Assembly: GCA_025355395.1 (NCBI GenBank)
Contig: JANXZT010000050.1
Location: 1-10,401, forward strand
DNA length: 10,401 nt
Direction: 5' to 3'
DNA from: Betaproteobacteria bacterium
GTDB taxonomy: Bacteria > Pseudomonadota > Gammaproteobacteria > Burkholderiales > Casimicrobiaceae
The translations under genes were made by a program, and so were the position numbers. Under the pieces are notes generated by a model. The model did no database searches. It was not told where the DNA came from and worked only from the letters and a program-made list of their open reading frames with translations. This document shows, piece after piece, positions 1 through 7,288 of this stretch. How positions within the stretch are numbered: the first letter of the stretch is position 1; every line of letters begins with the position of its first letter.

Positions 1-174
1 AACCAGTACGCCAACGGCACGGTGACCTTCGAATTCACCAAGAACTACAAGTTCACGATTCTCAACAACGAGAACGTCTGGGCCAAGGCGATGAACCGCG
101 TCGTCAACGAGAAGGTCCCCGTAGACAAGGCGGTGGACGAAATGATTGCCCGCATCAAGGCGGTCGCGGGCTGA
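1..174 (+). CDS. C-terminal fragment of an ABC sugar solute-binding protein (partial, 5' end outside window)
   Basis: The frame is open from base 1 and ends with TGA at 172-174, giving the last 57 residues. The fragment has an aromatic/Asn-rich stretch (NYKFTILNNENVW) followed by an amphipathic helix ending DKAVDEMIARIKAVAG. This is the usual C-terminal helix of family-1 extracellular solute-binding proteins (MalE/UgpB type), where tails of the form KAVDEMIARIK are common. It would be the periplasmic receptor that delivers a carbohydrate to the two permeases encoded just downstream. The call rests on this tail plus the gene order (binding protein, permease, permease, ATPase). The ligand cannot be inferred because the binding cleft lies outside the window. 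Confidence 0.85.
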   Translation, partial: NQYANGTVTFEFTKNYKFTILNNENVWAKAMNRVVNEKVPVDKAVDEMIARIKAVAG

Positions 175-190
175 CGTTCTTGCACTGACC

Positions 191-218
191 GGCGCTCCCG
201 CGAGGCTGCGGGAGCGCC
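191..218 (+). promoter_or_regulatory. Strong intercistronic hairpin between binding-protein and permease genes
   Basis: The arms GGCGCTCCCGC (191-201) and GCGGGAGCGCC (208-218) are perfectly complementary over 11 bp with a 6-nt loop, GAGGCT. A second small stem, GCGG/CCGC (219-222 with 227-230), follows directly. There is no T-run after the stem, so it is not a classical intrinsic terminator. In malE-malF-type operons, hairpins here typically protect the upstream mRNA from 3' decay or attenuate read-through, so the binding protein is made in excess over the permeases. That role is inferred from position and structure. Confidence 0.7.
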
Positions 219-281
219 GCGGTGAGCCGCTTGTCTTTCATCGCAGGCGATTGACCCCGGCATCCATTGTTCGCGGATCAT

Positions 282-1160
282 ATGTCCACGCTCGCACTCC
301 CGGAATCAAGGTCGGCGCTGCCGGCCGGTCCCGCGAAGAGGCGCCTGTCACCCTGGCAGGCGTGGGGCATGATCATGATCGCGCCCTACGTGCTGGTGTT
401 CGTGGTGTTCGTGCTGTATCCCGTCGGCTACGGCCTCTGGCTCGCGCGGCATCCGCAAAGCTACGTCCATCTTTTCGAAGATCCGGTGTTTGCGCGCTCG
501 GTGGTCAACACCCTCGTGTTCCTGATTGTCGGCATCAATCTCAAGATGGTCGTGGCGTTGTTTCTGTCCGGATTCTTTGTGCAGGCGCAGGCCTGGATCA
601 AGTGGCTGTCGCTGCTGTTCATCCTGCCGTGGGCGGTGCCGTCCATACCGACCATCCTTTCGTTCCGGTTCATGCTGAATCCGGAATGGGGCATCATCAA
701 TTCACTCATCTTCCGCTTCACCGGTGAAGACGGCCCGAACTGGCTCAACGACCCGACGCTCGCGCTTTCGATGGCCATTCTTGTGCACATCTGGAAATCG
801 CTCCCGTTCTGGACCCTGATACTCCTTGCCGGGCGCATGGCCATCCCGTCCGAGCTTTATGAAGCGGCCTCGGTCGACGGAGCCACCGGCTGGCAGAAAT
901 TCAAGTTCATCACCTGGCCGTCGATGCAGACGCTCTACCTCACGTCGACAATTCTTTCGATGATCTGGACGCTCGGTGATTTCAACAGCGTGTATCTGCT
1001 CACCGGCGGTGGACCGGCAGACCTGACGCATGTGCTGGCGACTCTGGGCATACGTTATTTGCGGCTCGATCAGGTCGACCTGTCGATGGCCGCGATCGTG
1101 GTGGCGATGCCGCTCGTTCTCCCGCTTGTGTTCTTCATGATGCGGCGGCTGTCCAGATGA
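282..1160 (+). CDS. Carbohydrate ABC transporter permease, MalF/UgpA type
   Basis: The product is a 292-residue inner-membrane subunit. After a basic N-terminus (AKRRLSPWQAW, about 18-28) come hydrophobic helices at about 29-54, 74-100, 106-130, 160-183, 215-235 and 265-288, giving six membrane segments. The cytoplasmic EAA loop that docks on the ATPase is present: YEAASVDGATGWQKF starts near residue 193 and has the invariant Gly. I chose the ATG at 282. An in-frame TTG at 267 would add five residues, and neither site has a convincing ribosome-binding site. The stop overlaps the next permease by ATGA (1157-1160), implying translational coupling. It should pair with that permease to form the channel. 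The family transports sugars, oligosaccharides or glycerol phosphates, and the substrate is not shown here. Confidence 0.93.
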   Translation: MSTLALPESRSALPAGPAKRRLSPWQAWGMIMIAPYVLVFVVFVLYPVGYGLWLARHPQSYVHLFEDPVFARSVVNTLVFLIVGINLKMVVALFLSGFFVQAQAWIKWLSLLFILPWAVPSIPTILSFRFMLNPEWGIINSLIFRFTGEDGPNWLNDPTLALSMAILVHIWKSLPFWTLILLAGRMAIPSELYEAASVDGATGWQKFKFITWPSMQTLYLTSTILSMIWTLGDFNSVYLLTGGGPADLTHVLATLGIRYLRLDQVDLSMAAIVVAMPLVLPLVFFMMRRLSR

Positions 1161-2008
1161 AGCGGGTGTCGGCGAAACGCGCGACAAGGGAGGCGAAGCT
1201 TCTGCTCGTGGGGATTCCCGTCTTCCTGTGGACGATGCTGCCGATCTATTACCTCTTCCTGTTTTCCATTTCGCCGAAGGAAACGATCTTCGCCGGCAAG
1301 CTGTGGCCGGATCACCCGACGCTGCATAACTTCGAGGTGGTGTTCGGACAAAAGCATCACTACCTGAGCCACTTCTGGCTGCATCTATTCAATTCACTGG
1401 TGATTTCCGTCGCGGTGGGGGTGCTTACGCTCATCGTCGCAACCGGCGCCGCATTCGCGATCAGCCGGCTCAAGGTGATAGGCGGCCGCACGATTATGAA
1501 TCTGGCGCTCTTCACGTACTTCATCCCCGCGGCGTTTCTGGCGGTCCCGATGTACAAGACGATGGGCAATTACGGTCTACTCAACAATCAATGGGCGCTG
1601 ATCCTGGCGATGGTGACCATTGCATCGCCGTATGCGATCTGGGTGCTGAAACAGGCCTCCGACAAGCTGCCCTACGAGCTGGACGAGGCGGCACGGATCG
1701 ACGGCGCCTCGCCGCTACAACTGTTCCGGTTGGTGTATCTGCCCCTGATGATGCCGTCGCTGGTCGCGATCGGCACCTACGCCCTGCTCCTCGCCTGGAA
1801 CGAATACCTGTATGCGTTTCTGCTGCTTTCCAACGATCGGCAGATCACGTTGTCGGTGGCGTTGGGCAATTTTCTGGCCGCCGACGACTCGCCATGGGAA
1901 TTGCTGATGACGACCGGGCTAGTTTATGCGTTGCCGCCGGCGGCAATCTATTACGCGTTCAGGCGGTACATGGTGTCGGGGCTGACCGCTGGCGCCGTGA
2001 AGGCGTAG
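1157..2008 (+). CDS. Carbohydrate ABC transporter permease, MalG/UgpE type
   Basis: The product is a 283-residue inner-membrane protein. It starts MKRVSAKRATREAKL, a basic cytoplasmic N-terminus, followed by a membrane segment at about 15-37. Further hydrophobic segments lie at about 80-103, 113-135, 145-165, 195-220 and 250-270. The EAA motif LDEAARIDGASPLQLFRLVY lies at about 175-194 and has the D-E-A-A-x-I-D-G-A core of MalG-family permeases. The start ATG overlaps the stop of the upstream permease, so translation is probably coupled, and there is no independent ribosome-binding site. The gene ends only 8 nt before the ATPase start. It is expected to form a heterodimer with the 282-1160 product. 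Confidence 0.94.
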   Translation: MKRVSAKRATREAKLLLVGIPVFLWTMLPIYYLFLFSISPKETIFAGKLWPDHPTLHNFEVVFGQKHHYLSHFWLHLFNSLVISVAVGVLTLIVATGAAFAISRLKVIGGRTIMNLALFTYFIPAAFLAVPMYKTMGNYGLLNNQWALILAMVTIASPYAIWVLKQASDKLPYELDEAARIDGASPLQLFRLVYLPLMMPSLVAIGTYALLLAWNEYLYAFLLLSNDRQITLSVALGNFLAADDSPWELLMTTGLVYALPPAAIYYAFRRYMVSGLTAGAVKA

Positions 2009-2014
2009 AGGAAA
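2007..2014 (+). promoter_or_regulatory. Ribosome-binding site of the sugar-transport ATPase
   Basis: AGAGGAAA begins within the stop codon of the upstream permease gene and ends 2 nt before the ATG at 2017. This purine-rich site fixes the ATPase start at 2017. A much longer in-frame extension upstream, through the permease gene, is only an open shadow. Confidence 0.7.
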
Positions 2015-2016
2015 AC

Positions 2017-3093
<1,077 letters not shown>

Positions 3094-3099
<6 letters not shown>

Positions 3100-3176
3100 G
3101 CAGGGTCAGACACCACTTCCGTAACAGTGCGTACCCGCCGCGCTACGCTATGGGGCGTGTCTGACCCTACTTATGC
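3094..3176. repeat. REP-like palindrome with 20-nt arms, containing the ATPase stop codon
   Basis: The left arm at 3094-3113 (GCATAAGCAGGGTCAGACAC) and the right arm at 3157-3176 are reverse complements except for one position (3101/3169). They enclose 43 nt that contain a smaller stem, GCGTA/TACGC (3129-3133 with 3144-3148). The core AGGGTCAGACAC / GTGTCTGACCCT resembles palindromes I know as dispersed intergenic repeats in beta- and gammaproteobacteria, often near REP-associated tyrosine transposases. No such transposase is present here. The TAA of the upstream ATPase gene lies inside the left arm. As RNA it would fold into a long stem that could stabilise the 3' end of the transport mRNA. 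Confidence 0.7.
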
Positions 3177-3186
3177 TATGAAATTA

Positions 3187-3300
3187 CGTCATTCCTGCGA
3201 AAGCAGGAATCCCATTTTTTTAAGCCTGAGTTAGGCTATTGCAAAATCAAAATGAGTCAAGATCAAAGTCAAAATGGGTCCCTGCGGTTGCAGGGACGAC
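3187..3300. repeat. Inverted pair of REP-like hairpins (BIME-like element)
   Basis: Two related units face each other. The left unit reads CGTC, then ATTCCTGC-GAAA-GCAGGAAT (3191-3210, perfect 8-bp stem), then CCCATTTT. The right unit reads AAAATGGG, then GTCCCTGC-GGTT-GCAGGGAC (3278-3297, perfect 8-bp stem), then GACG. Their outer CGTC/GACG and inner CCCATTTT/AAAATGGG flanks match when one copy is reversed, so this is a mirrored pair and not chance hairpins. The type (CGTCATTCC...GGAATCC) is a widespread proteobacterial intergenic repeat. Between the units lie a short AGCCT/AGGCT stem (3223-3237) and an AT-rich stretch with TCAAAATG at 3247-3254 and 3269-3276. A partial echo of the right unit, GCAGGGATGACG, follows at 3320-3331. 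Confidence 0.7.
3191..3221 (+). terminator. Possible intrinsic terminator after the sugar-transport operon
   Basis: An 8-bp stem ATTCCTGC/GCAGGAAT with a GAAA tetraloop (3191-3210) is followed by CCCA and then seven T residues (3215-3221). The 4-nt gap between stem and T-run is longer than usual, which weakens the call. The same sequence belongs to the REP-like pair, so a terminator role would be secondary. It lies about 90 bp after the ATPase stop, a sensible place for an operon end before the dehydratase gene. Confidence 0.45.
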
Positions 3301-3331
3301 GGTGACGGCCGTGACTTCCGCAGGGATGACG

Positions 3332-3396
3332 TCGGAGGCGCGGTTGCTTTCTCTCGCGGCTCGAGCCGTAGTTTTCAACTTTCTTCGGATTTCCGC
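3332..3396 (+). other. Leader region upstream of the dehydratase gene
   Basis: This is the rest of the 297-bp gap between the ATPase and dehydratase genes. I see no strong sigma-70 promoter here. A TTGCAA at 3239-3244 in the AT-rich stretch upstream could serve as a -35, but no convincing -10 follows at proper spacing. Before the ATG at 3397 there is only a weak GGA (3387-3389) within TTCGGATTTCCGC. A dedicated promoter for the dehydratase is plausible but cannot be placed. Confidence 0.3.
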
Positions 3397-5130
3397 ATGA
3401 GCACCACGCCCAAGACTTCCCGACCGCTGCGCTCGGTCGCCTGGTTCGGACGCAACGACCGCGACGGGTTGGTGCACCGGTCGTGGATGAAGAACCAGGG
3501 TATTCCGCACGACCAGTTCGACGGCCGTCCGGTGATCGGCATCTGCAATACCTGGTCGCAGGCCACGCCGTGCAACGCGCATTTTCGCGAGCTCGCCCAG
3601 CACGTGCGCGACGGCGTGCTCGACGCGGGGGGGTTCCCGATCGAGTTCCCGGTGATGAGCCTCGGCGAGACGCTGATGCGTCCGACCACGATGCTGTTCC
3701 GCAATCAGGCGGCGATGGACGTGGAGGAATCGATCCGCGCCAATCCTTTCGACGGGATTGTGCTGATGATGGGCTGCGACAAGACGACGCCGTCGCTGCT
3801 CATGGGCGCCGCCTCTTGCAATCTGCCCACGATCGGCCTTTCAGGCGGACCGATGTTGAACGGCAAGTTCCGCGGCCACGATATCGGTTCGGGCACGCAC
3901 GTCTGGAAGTTCACCGAAATGCTCAAGACCGGCGAAATGACGATGGGCGACGTCATCGAAGCCGAGTCGTGCATGTCGCGTTCCGCAGGGCATTGCATGA
4001 CCATGGGCACCGCATCGACCATGGCCTCGATGGTGGAGGCGCTCGGGATGGGCTTGCCGACCAACGCCGCGATTCCCGCCGTCGATTCCCGCCGCAAGCT
4101 GCTCGCCCGCATGGTGGGGCGGCGCAGTGTGGGGATCGTCGAAGAAGATCTCACGATGTCGAAGATCCTTACCAAGGAGGCGTTCGAGAACGCGATCAGG
4201 GTCAATGGTGCGATCGGCGGATCCACCAATGCGGTGGTCCATCTGCTCGCCATCGCCGGCCGCATCGGCGTCAAGCTCACGCTGGATGATTGGGATCGCC
4301 TGGGGCGCGACATGCCATGCCTGGTCGATCTCATGCCGTCCGGTCGCTTCCTGATGGAGGATTTTTATTACGCCGGTGGCGTGCCGGTGGTGATGAAAGA
4401 GATCGGGAAGTATCTGCACCAGGACGCCCTGACGGTGAACGGCAAGACCATCTGGGAAAACGTCAGTGAAGCGGTGAACTGGAATCCCGAGGTCATTACC
4501 CCGCTCGATCGCCCCTTCAAAGCCGAAGGCGGCATAGCGGTGTTGCGCGGCAATCTCGCGCCCGATGGCGCCGTATTGAAACCTTCGGCGGCGACCCCTC
4601 GACTCCTCAAGCACACGGGCAGGGCCGTCGTGTTCGAGAATATCGATGATCTCAATCGTCGCATCGACGATCCGAATCTGGACGTGGACGAGCAATGCAT
4701 CCTGGTGCTCAAGAATTGCGGTCCCAAGGGGTACCCGGGCTTTCCGGAAGTTGGCAACTTCGCGTTGCCGGCGAAGATCCTAAAAAAGGGCGTCACCGAC
4801 ATGATCCGCGTTTCCGACGCGCGCATGTCGGGAACCGCGTACGGCACGGTGGTGCTGCACACTTCGCCGGAAGCCGCCGCGGGTGGGCCGCTGGCGCTGG
4901 TGCAAAACGGCGATATGATCGAGCTCGACGTTCCCCAGCGCCGTCTTCAGCTTGTCATCACGGACGAGGAACTTGCGCGCCGGCGGACGCAGTGGAAACC
5001 GCAACCACCGCACGCGGATCGCGGCTGGGTCAAGATTTTTTGTGATCATGTGATGCAGGCCGACAAGGGGATGGATCTTGACTTCCTGGTCGGCAGCTCC
5101 GGCGCACCGGTCGGCAAGGAAAGCCATTGA
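3397..5130 (+). CDS. Aldonate dehydratase, IlvD/Edd family (L-arabinonate dehydratase-like)
   Basis: The 577-residue cytoplasmic enzyme of the IlvD/Edd family removes water from a sugar acid to give a 2-keto-3-deoxy acid. The [2Fe-2S] cysteines of the pentonate dehydratase branch are all present: C59 (TPCN), C127 (GCDKTTPS) and C200 (GHCMTMGTAST). So are the Mg ligands E91, D128 and E451, K129, and the catalytic serine S478 in ARMSGTAYG. From memory these align almost residue for residue with Rhizobium leguminosarum L-arabinonate dehydratase (579 aa), which also acts on other aldonates. D-xylonate dehydratase is a close alternative, and branched-chain IlvD is less likely. I chose the ATG at 3397 because homologues begin shortly before PLRSxxWFG. 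The frame stays open further upstream, but that part encodes REP-like repeat sequence. The gene is followed after 35 nt by a cytochrome c gene and preceded by a sugar importer, which fits a sugar-oxidation pathway. Confidence 0.92.
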   Translation: MSTTPKTSRPLRSVAWFGRNDRDGLVHRSWMKNQGIPHDQFDGRPVIGICNTWSQATPCNAHFRELAQHVRDGVLDAGGFPIEFPVMSLGETLMRPTTMLFRNQAAMDVEESIRANPFDGIVLMMGCDKTTPSLLMGAASCNLPTIGLSGGPMLNGKFRGHDIGSGTHVWKFTEMLKTGEMTMGDVIEAESCMSRSAGHCMTMGTASTMASMVEALGMGLPTNAAIPAVDSRRKLLARMVGRRSVGIVEEDLTMSKILTKEAFENAIRVNGAIGGSTNAVVHLLAIAGRIGVKLTLDDWDRLGRDMPCLVDLMPSGRFLMEDFYYAGGVPVVMKEIGKYLHQDALTVNGKTIWENVSEAVNWNPEVITPLDRPFKAEGGIAVLRGNLAPDGAVLKPSAATPRLLKHTGRAVVFENIDDLNRRIDDPNLDVDEQCILVLKNCGPKGYPGFPEVGNFALPAKILKKGVTDMIRVSDARMSGTAYGTVVLHTSPEAAAGGPLALVQNGDMIELDVPQRRLQLVITDEELARRRTQWKPQPPHADRGWVKIFCDHVMQADKGMDLDFLVGSSGAPVGKESH

Positions 5131-5152
5131 GCGTTATCGACAACACCCAACC

Positions 5153-5159
5153 AAGGAGA
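5153..5159 (+). promoter_or_regulatory. Shine-Dalgarno site that fixes the cytochrome c start
   Basis: AAGGAGA lies 6 nt before the ATG at 5166 and is the best ribosome-binding site in the window. It favours the ATG at 5166 over the in-frame TTG at 5127, which overlaps the dehydratase stop, and over the later ATG at 5184. Confidence 0.75.
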
Positions 5160-5165
5160 CACCCG

Positions 5166-5657
5166 ATGCGATTGAATGCCACCATGCGGATAGCCATCCT
5201 CGTTGCATGCGGCGCGCTCACCGGCGCGACCGCGATGACCGCCGGCGCCGCTGCGACAGGCAAAGAGAAGGCCTCGTTCGATCGCGGGCGCTACGTCGCC
5301 AGGATTGCAGGCTGCAACGATTGTCACACCCCCGGCTACGCGCAATCCGGCGGCAAGGTGCCCGAAAAGGATTGGTTGGTGGGTGATCGGCTCGGTTGGA
5401 AGGGCCCGTGGGGCACCACCTATCCCGTCAACCTGCGACAGTATATGAGCGGTGTCTCGGAAGCGGACTGGATCAAGGTCGCGCGTACCAAAGAGATGCG
5501 CCCACCGATGCCATGGTTCGCGTTGCGTGCCATGTCGACCGACGATCTGCGCGCACTGTACCGATTTGTTCGGCACCTGGGCCCCGCCGGTGAGCCCGCG
5601 CCCGCGTATCTTCCGCCGGGTACGAATCCCACCGGGCCGTATGTGACGTTCCCCTGA
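5166..5657 (+). CDS. Secreted small monohaem cytochrome c
   Basis: The 163-residue protein has an N-terminal hydrophobic segment (about 8-30) rich in Ala/Gly/Thr that ends in TAGAAATG, consistent with a Sec signal peptide and periplasmic export. LVAC at 12-15 resembles a lipobox but sits too early to be convincing. Haem attachment is CNDCH (50-54), preceded by RGRYVARIAG. The likely distal ligand is M115 in MRPPMPW, with M111 as the alternative. The C-terminal helix MSTDDLRALYRFVRHLG is typical of class I cytochromes, and the tail is Pro-rich (PAYLPPGTNPTGPY). The gene follows the dehydratase by 35 nt and is probably co-transcribed with it. Cytochromes of this type accept electrons from periplasmic dehydrogenases such as sugar or aldehyde oxidases. 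The partner dehydrogenase is not in the window, so the role in sugar oxidation is inferred from position. Confidence 0.88.
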   Translation: MRLNATMRIAILVACGALTGATAMTAGAAATGKEKASFDRGRYVARIAGCNDCHTPGYAQSGGKVPEKDWLVGDRLGWKGPWGTTYPVNLRQYMSGVSEADWIKVARTKEMRPPMPWFALRAMSTDDLRALYRFVRHLGPAGEPAPAYLPPGTNPTGPYVTFP

Positions 5658-5669
5658 AGAAGCGCTTTC

Positions 5670-6170
5670 ATGCCTTTACGCACGGTGATGCTGTTGCTGC
5701 TGGCGCTGGTGCTCGCCGTGTTCGTGGCGCTCAACTGGACCGCGTTCATGACGCCCACCGTGCTGTCCCTCCTTGTCACCAGTGTGCAGGCGCCGCTCGG
5801 CCTGGTGATGCTCGTGATCACGGGCCTGCTGGCCGCATTGTTCCTTGGCTACGCGCTGTATCTGCAGGGATCGGTGCTGCTGGAAACCCGGCGCATGACC
5901 CGCGATCTGCAATCGCAGCGGCAGCTTGCGGATCAGGCAGAGGCGTCGCGTTTCACGGAGTTGCGCGGCACCCTAGAGACGCGGCTCGACCAGCTTGCAA
6001 CAACACTCGCCGATGATCGCACCCGCCATGCCGCCGAAATGGTACGGTTCTCCGATGAGCTGAAGCTCGCGCTCGATCACGCCGCCAACGGCCTCGCTGC
6101 GCAGGTAGGGGAGTTGGAGGACCGCATGGTGCGGCAGGGGATCGCGAGTCCGGGAGCACCTGCGCGCTGA
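5670..6170 (+). CDS. LapA-like small inner-membrane protein with coiled-coil tail
   Basis: The 166-residue protein has a first membrane helix at about 4-23 (VMLLLLALVLAVFVALNW) and a second at about 43-67 (LGLVMLVITGLLAALFLGYALYLQ). A charged, Gln/Arg/Glu-rich region with coiled-coil character follows (about 72-155, QSQRQLADQAEASRF... LETRLDQLATTL). The two-helix hairpin with an FVALNW / VQAPLGLVML core resembles the LapA domain (DUF1049) family, whose E. coli member helps control lipopolysaccharide assembly. The tail here is longer than in E. coli LapA, giving a topology with the tail in the cytoplasm. Similar proteins occur as stand-alone genes in betaproteobacteria, sometimes mislabelled as kinases. 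It starts 12 nt after the cytochrome c stop, with only a weak GAAGAAG site. A functional link to the dehydratase is not evident. Confidence 0.7.
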   Translation: MPLRTVMLLLLALVLAVFVALNWTAFMTPTVLSLLVTSVQAPLGLVMLVITGLLAALFLGYALYLQGSVLLETRRMTRDLQSQRQLADQAEASRFTELRGTLETRLDQLATTLADDRTRHAAEMVRFSDELKLALDHAANGLAAQVGELEDRMVRQGIASPGAPAR

Positions 6171-6288
6171 GCCATTGCTGCCCGGCCGGCACGTGACTGG
6201 AACATCGGGCTAAGCTTCCCACAGGCTGCCGCCCGCGGAGGCCGATCCCAACCTGATACCATCGGCCCAGCCAAACTCCGGGTTCCCG
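6171..6288 (+). other. Gap upstream of the export operon; promoter not resolved
   Basis: These 118 bp separate the LapA-like gene from the exporter operon and are the natural place for an exporter promoter. I see GC-rich sequence and no terminator hairpin with a T-run. No -35/-10 pair stands out, and no TetR-type palindrome is clear. The exporter could have a weak promoter here or be transcribed by read-through. Confidence 0.3.
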
Positions 6289-7263
6289 ATGCCGAAAGTG
6301 AGCGCGATGCGCTGGGCGGCGTGTGCCGCATTTGCAACGTGCGTCCTCACGGCTTGCAGCGAGCCTGCGCAACGACCGCTGCAGGGCTACATCGAAGGCG
6401 AGTACGTGCGATTGGCTGCGCCGTTTGCGGGCACGCTGCAGCAAATCGGCGTGCAGCGTGGCGAACAGGTGACGATAGGCGCGCCGGTTTTTGCCTTGGA
6501 GAACATCAACGAGACGGCCGCGCGGCGCCAGGCCCAGGCGCAACTGGATGCCGCACAAGCGCGAGCCGAAAATCTGCGATCGGGCCGGCGGCCTGCCGAA
6601 GTCCAAACCGTCGCCGAGCAGATGCGGCAGGCGCAGGCCGCGCGTGATCTTGCCGCAGCCAACTTGCGGCGCCAGGAAGCGCTCGCACGCAGCGGCTTCA
6701 TCAGCAAGGCCGCTCTCGACGACGCACGCACGCAACTCAAGCGCGAAGACGCGCAAGTCGCATCATTTGGCGCACAGGTAACGACCGCGAAGTTGCCCGC
6801 CCGCGCCGCCGAGATCCGCGCTGCCGAGGCGGATGTCGAGGCCGCACGCGAGGCGCTGGCGCAAAGCGATTGGCGTCTTGGTCAGCGCGCAGTGGTGGCG
6901 CCGATCGCGGGATTGGTGCACGACACGTATTACGTGGTCGGCGATTGGGTGGCGGCCGGGGCGCCGGTAGCCAGCATTCTTGCGCCTGCCAACGTCAAGG
7001 CCCGCTTCTTTATTCCCGAGCCGGCGCTTGGTCGCATCAAGCTGGGACAAACGGTCCAACTCGCCTGTGACGGTTGCGGCGCGCCGATCACGGCGACGAT
7101 TGCGTTCATCGCCGACCGCGCCGAATTCACTCCACCGGTGCTCTACTCCAAGGAGAATCGCGCCAAGCTCGTCTATCTGGTCGAAGCCAAACCCGCACCC
7201 GCGGACGCCGCACGGCTGCATCCGGGGCAACCGGTGGACGTGACGCTGCCGGCGGCAAACTGA
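6289..7263 (+). CDS. HlyD-family periplasmic adaptor lipoprotein of an ABC exporter (YbhG-like)
   Basis: The 324-residue protein links an inner-membrane ABC pump to an outer-membrane channel. The signal peptide ends in a lipobox, VLTAC, with C23 as the lipidated residue, so it is probably anchored in the membrane as a lipoprotein. Next come a first half of the biotinyl-lipoyl-like domain (about 33-70, YIEGEYVRLAAPFAGTLQQI), a long Ala/Gln/Arg-rich helical hairpin (about 75-210), the second lipoyl half (QRAVVAPIAGLVHDTYYVVGDWV) and a beta-barrel region (about 235-320, ending HPGQPVDVTLP). These landmarks match the YbhG/HlyD_D23 type. The ATG at 6289 has a poor ribosome-binding site; M7 (6307) is an alternative that still keeps a short signal peptide. 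The ATPase starts 13 nt downstream and the permease follows, forming one operon. No outer-membrane channel gene is in the window. Confidence 0.9.
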   Translation: MPKVSAMRWAACAAFATCVLTACSEPAQRPLQGYIEGEYVRLAAPFAGTLQQIGVQRGEQVTIGAPVFALENINETAARRQAQAQLDAAQARAENLRSGRRPAEVQTVAEQMRQAQAARDLAAANLRRQEALARSGFISKAALDDARTQLKREDAQVASFGAQVTTAKLPARAAEIRAAEADVEAAREALAQSDWRLGQRAVVAPIAGLVHDTYYVVGDWVAAGAPVASILAPANVKARFFIPEPALGRIKLGQTVQLACDGCGAPITATIAFIADRAEFTPPVLYSKENRAKLVYLVEAKPAPADAARLHPGQPVDVTLPAAN

Positions 7264-7288
7264 TGACGGCGAACTGATGGCGGCGAAC
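7254..7288 (+). repeat. 14-bp tandem duplication across the adaptor/ATPase stop-start junction
   Basis: GGCAAACTGATGAC (7254-7267), GGCGAACTGATGGC (7268-7281) and the partial GGCGAAC (7282-7288) form a tandem array with a 14-bp period. Each full copy contains TGATG. The adaptor stop (TGA 7261-7263) is in the first copy and the ATPase start (ATG 7277-7279) in the second. The first copy's ATG (7263-7265) opens a four-codon frame that ends in TGA (7275-7277), overlapping the ATPase start. Confidence 0.75.

Noticed and set aside
3274..3396. An N-terminal extension of the dehydratase by 41 codons.
   Set aside because: The frame is open, but it would encode the REP-like hairpin sequence. Homologues begin near the ATG at 3397, and no start with a ribosome-binding site lies upstream.
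3483..4695. Long open frames inside the dehydratase gene on both strands (268 codons on + and 284 on -).
   Set aside because: They overlap a fully conserved enzyme gene. Their translations are Arg/His-rich and motif-free, so they are shadow frames.
5166..5260. Lipoprotein processing of the cytochrome at LVAC (C15).
   Set aside because: The hydrophobic stretch before C15 is too short for a normal lipoprotein signal, and the hydrophobic region continues well past it. A standard Sec signal peptide fits better.
5953..6756. A 267-codon minus-strand frame spanning the LapA-like gene, the gap and the adaptor start.
   Set aside because: It crosses two well-supported + strand genes, has no ribosome-binding site or recognisable domain, and is rich in Arg, Ala and Gly.
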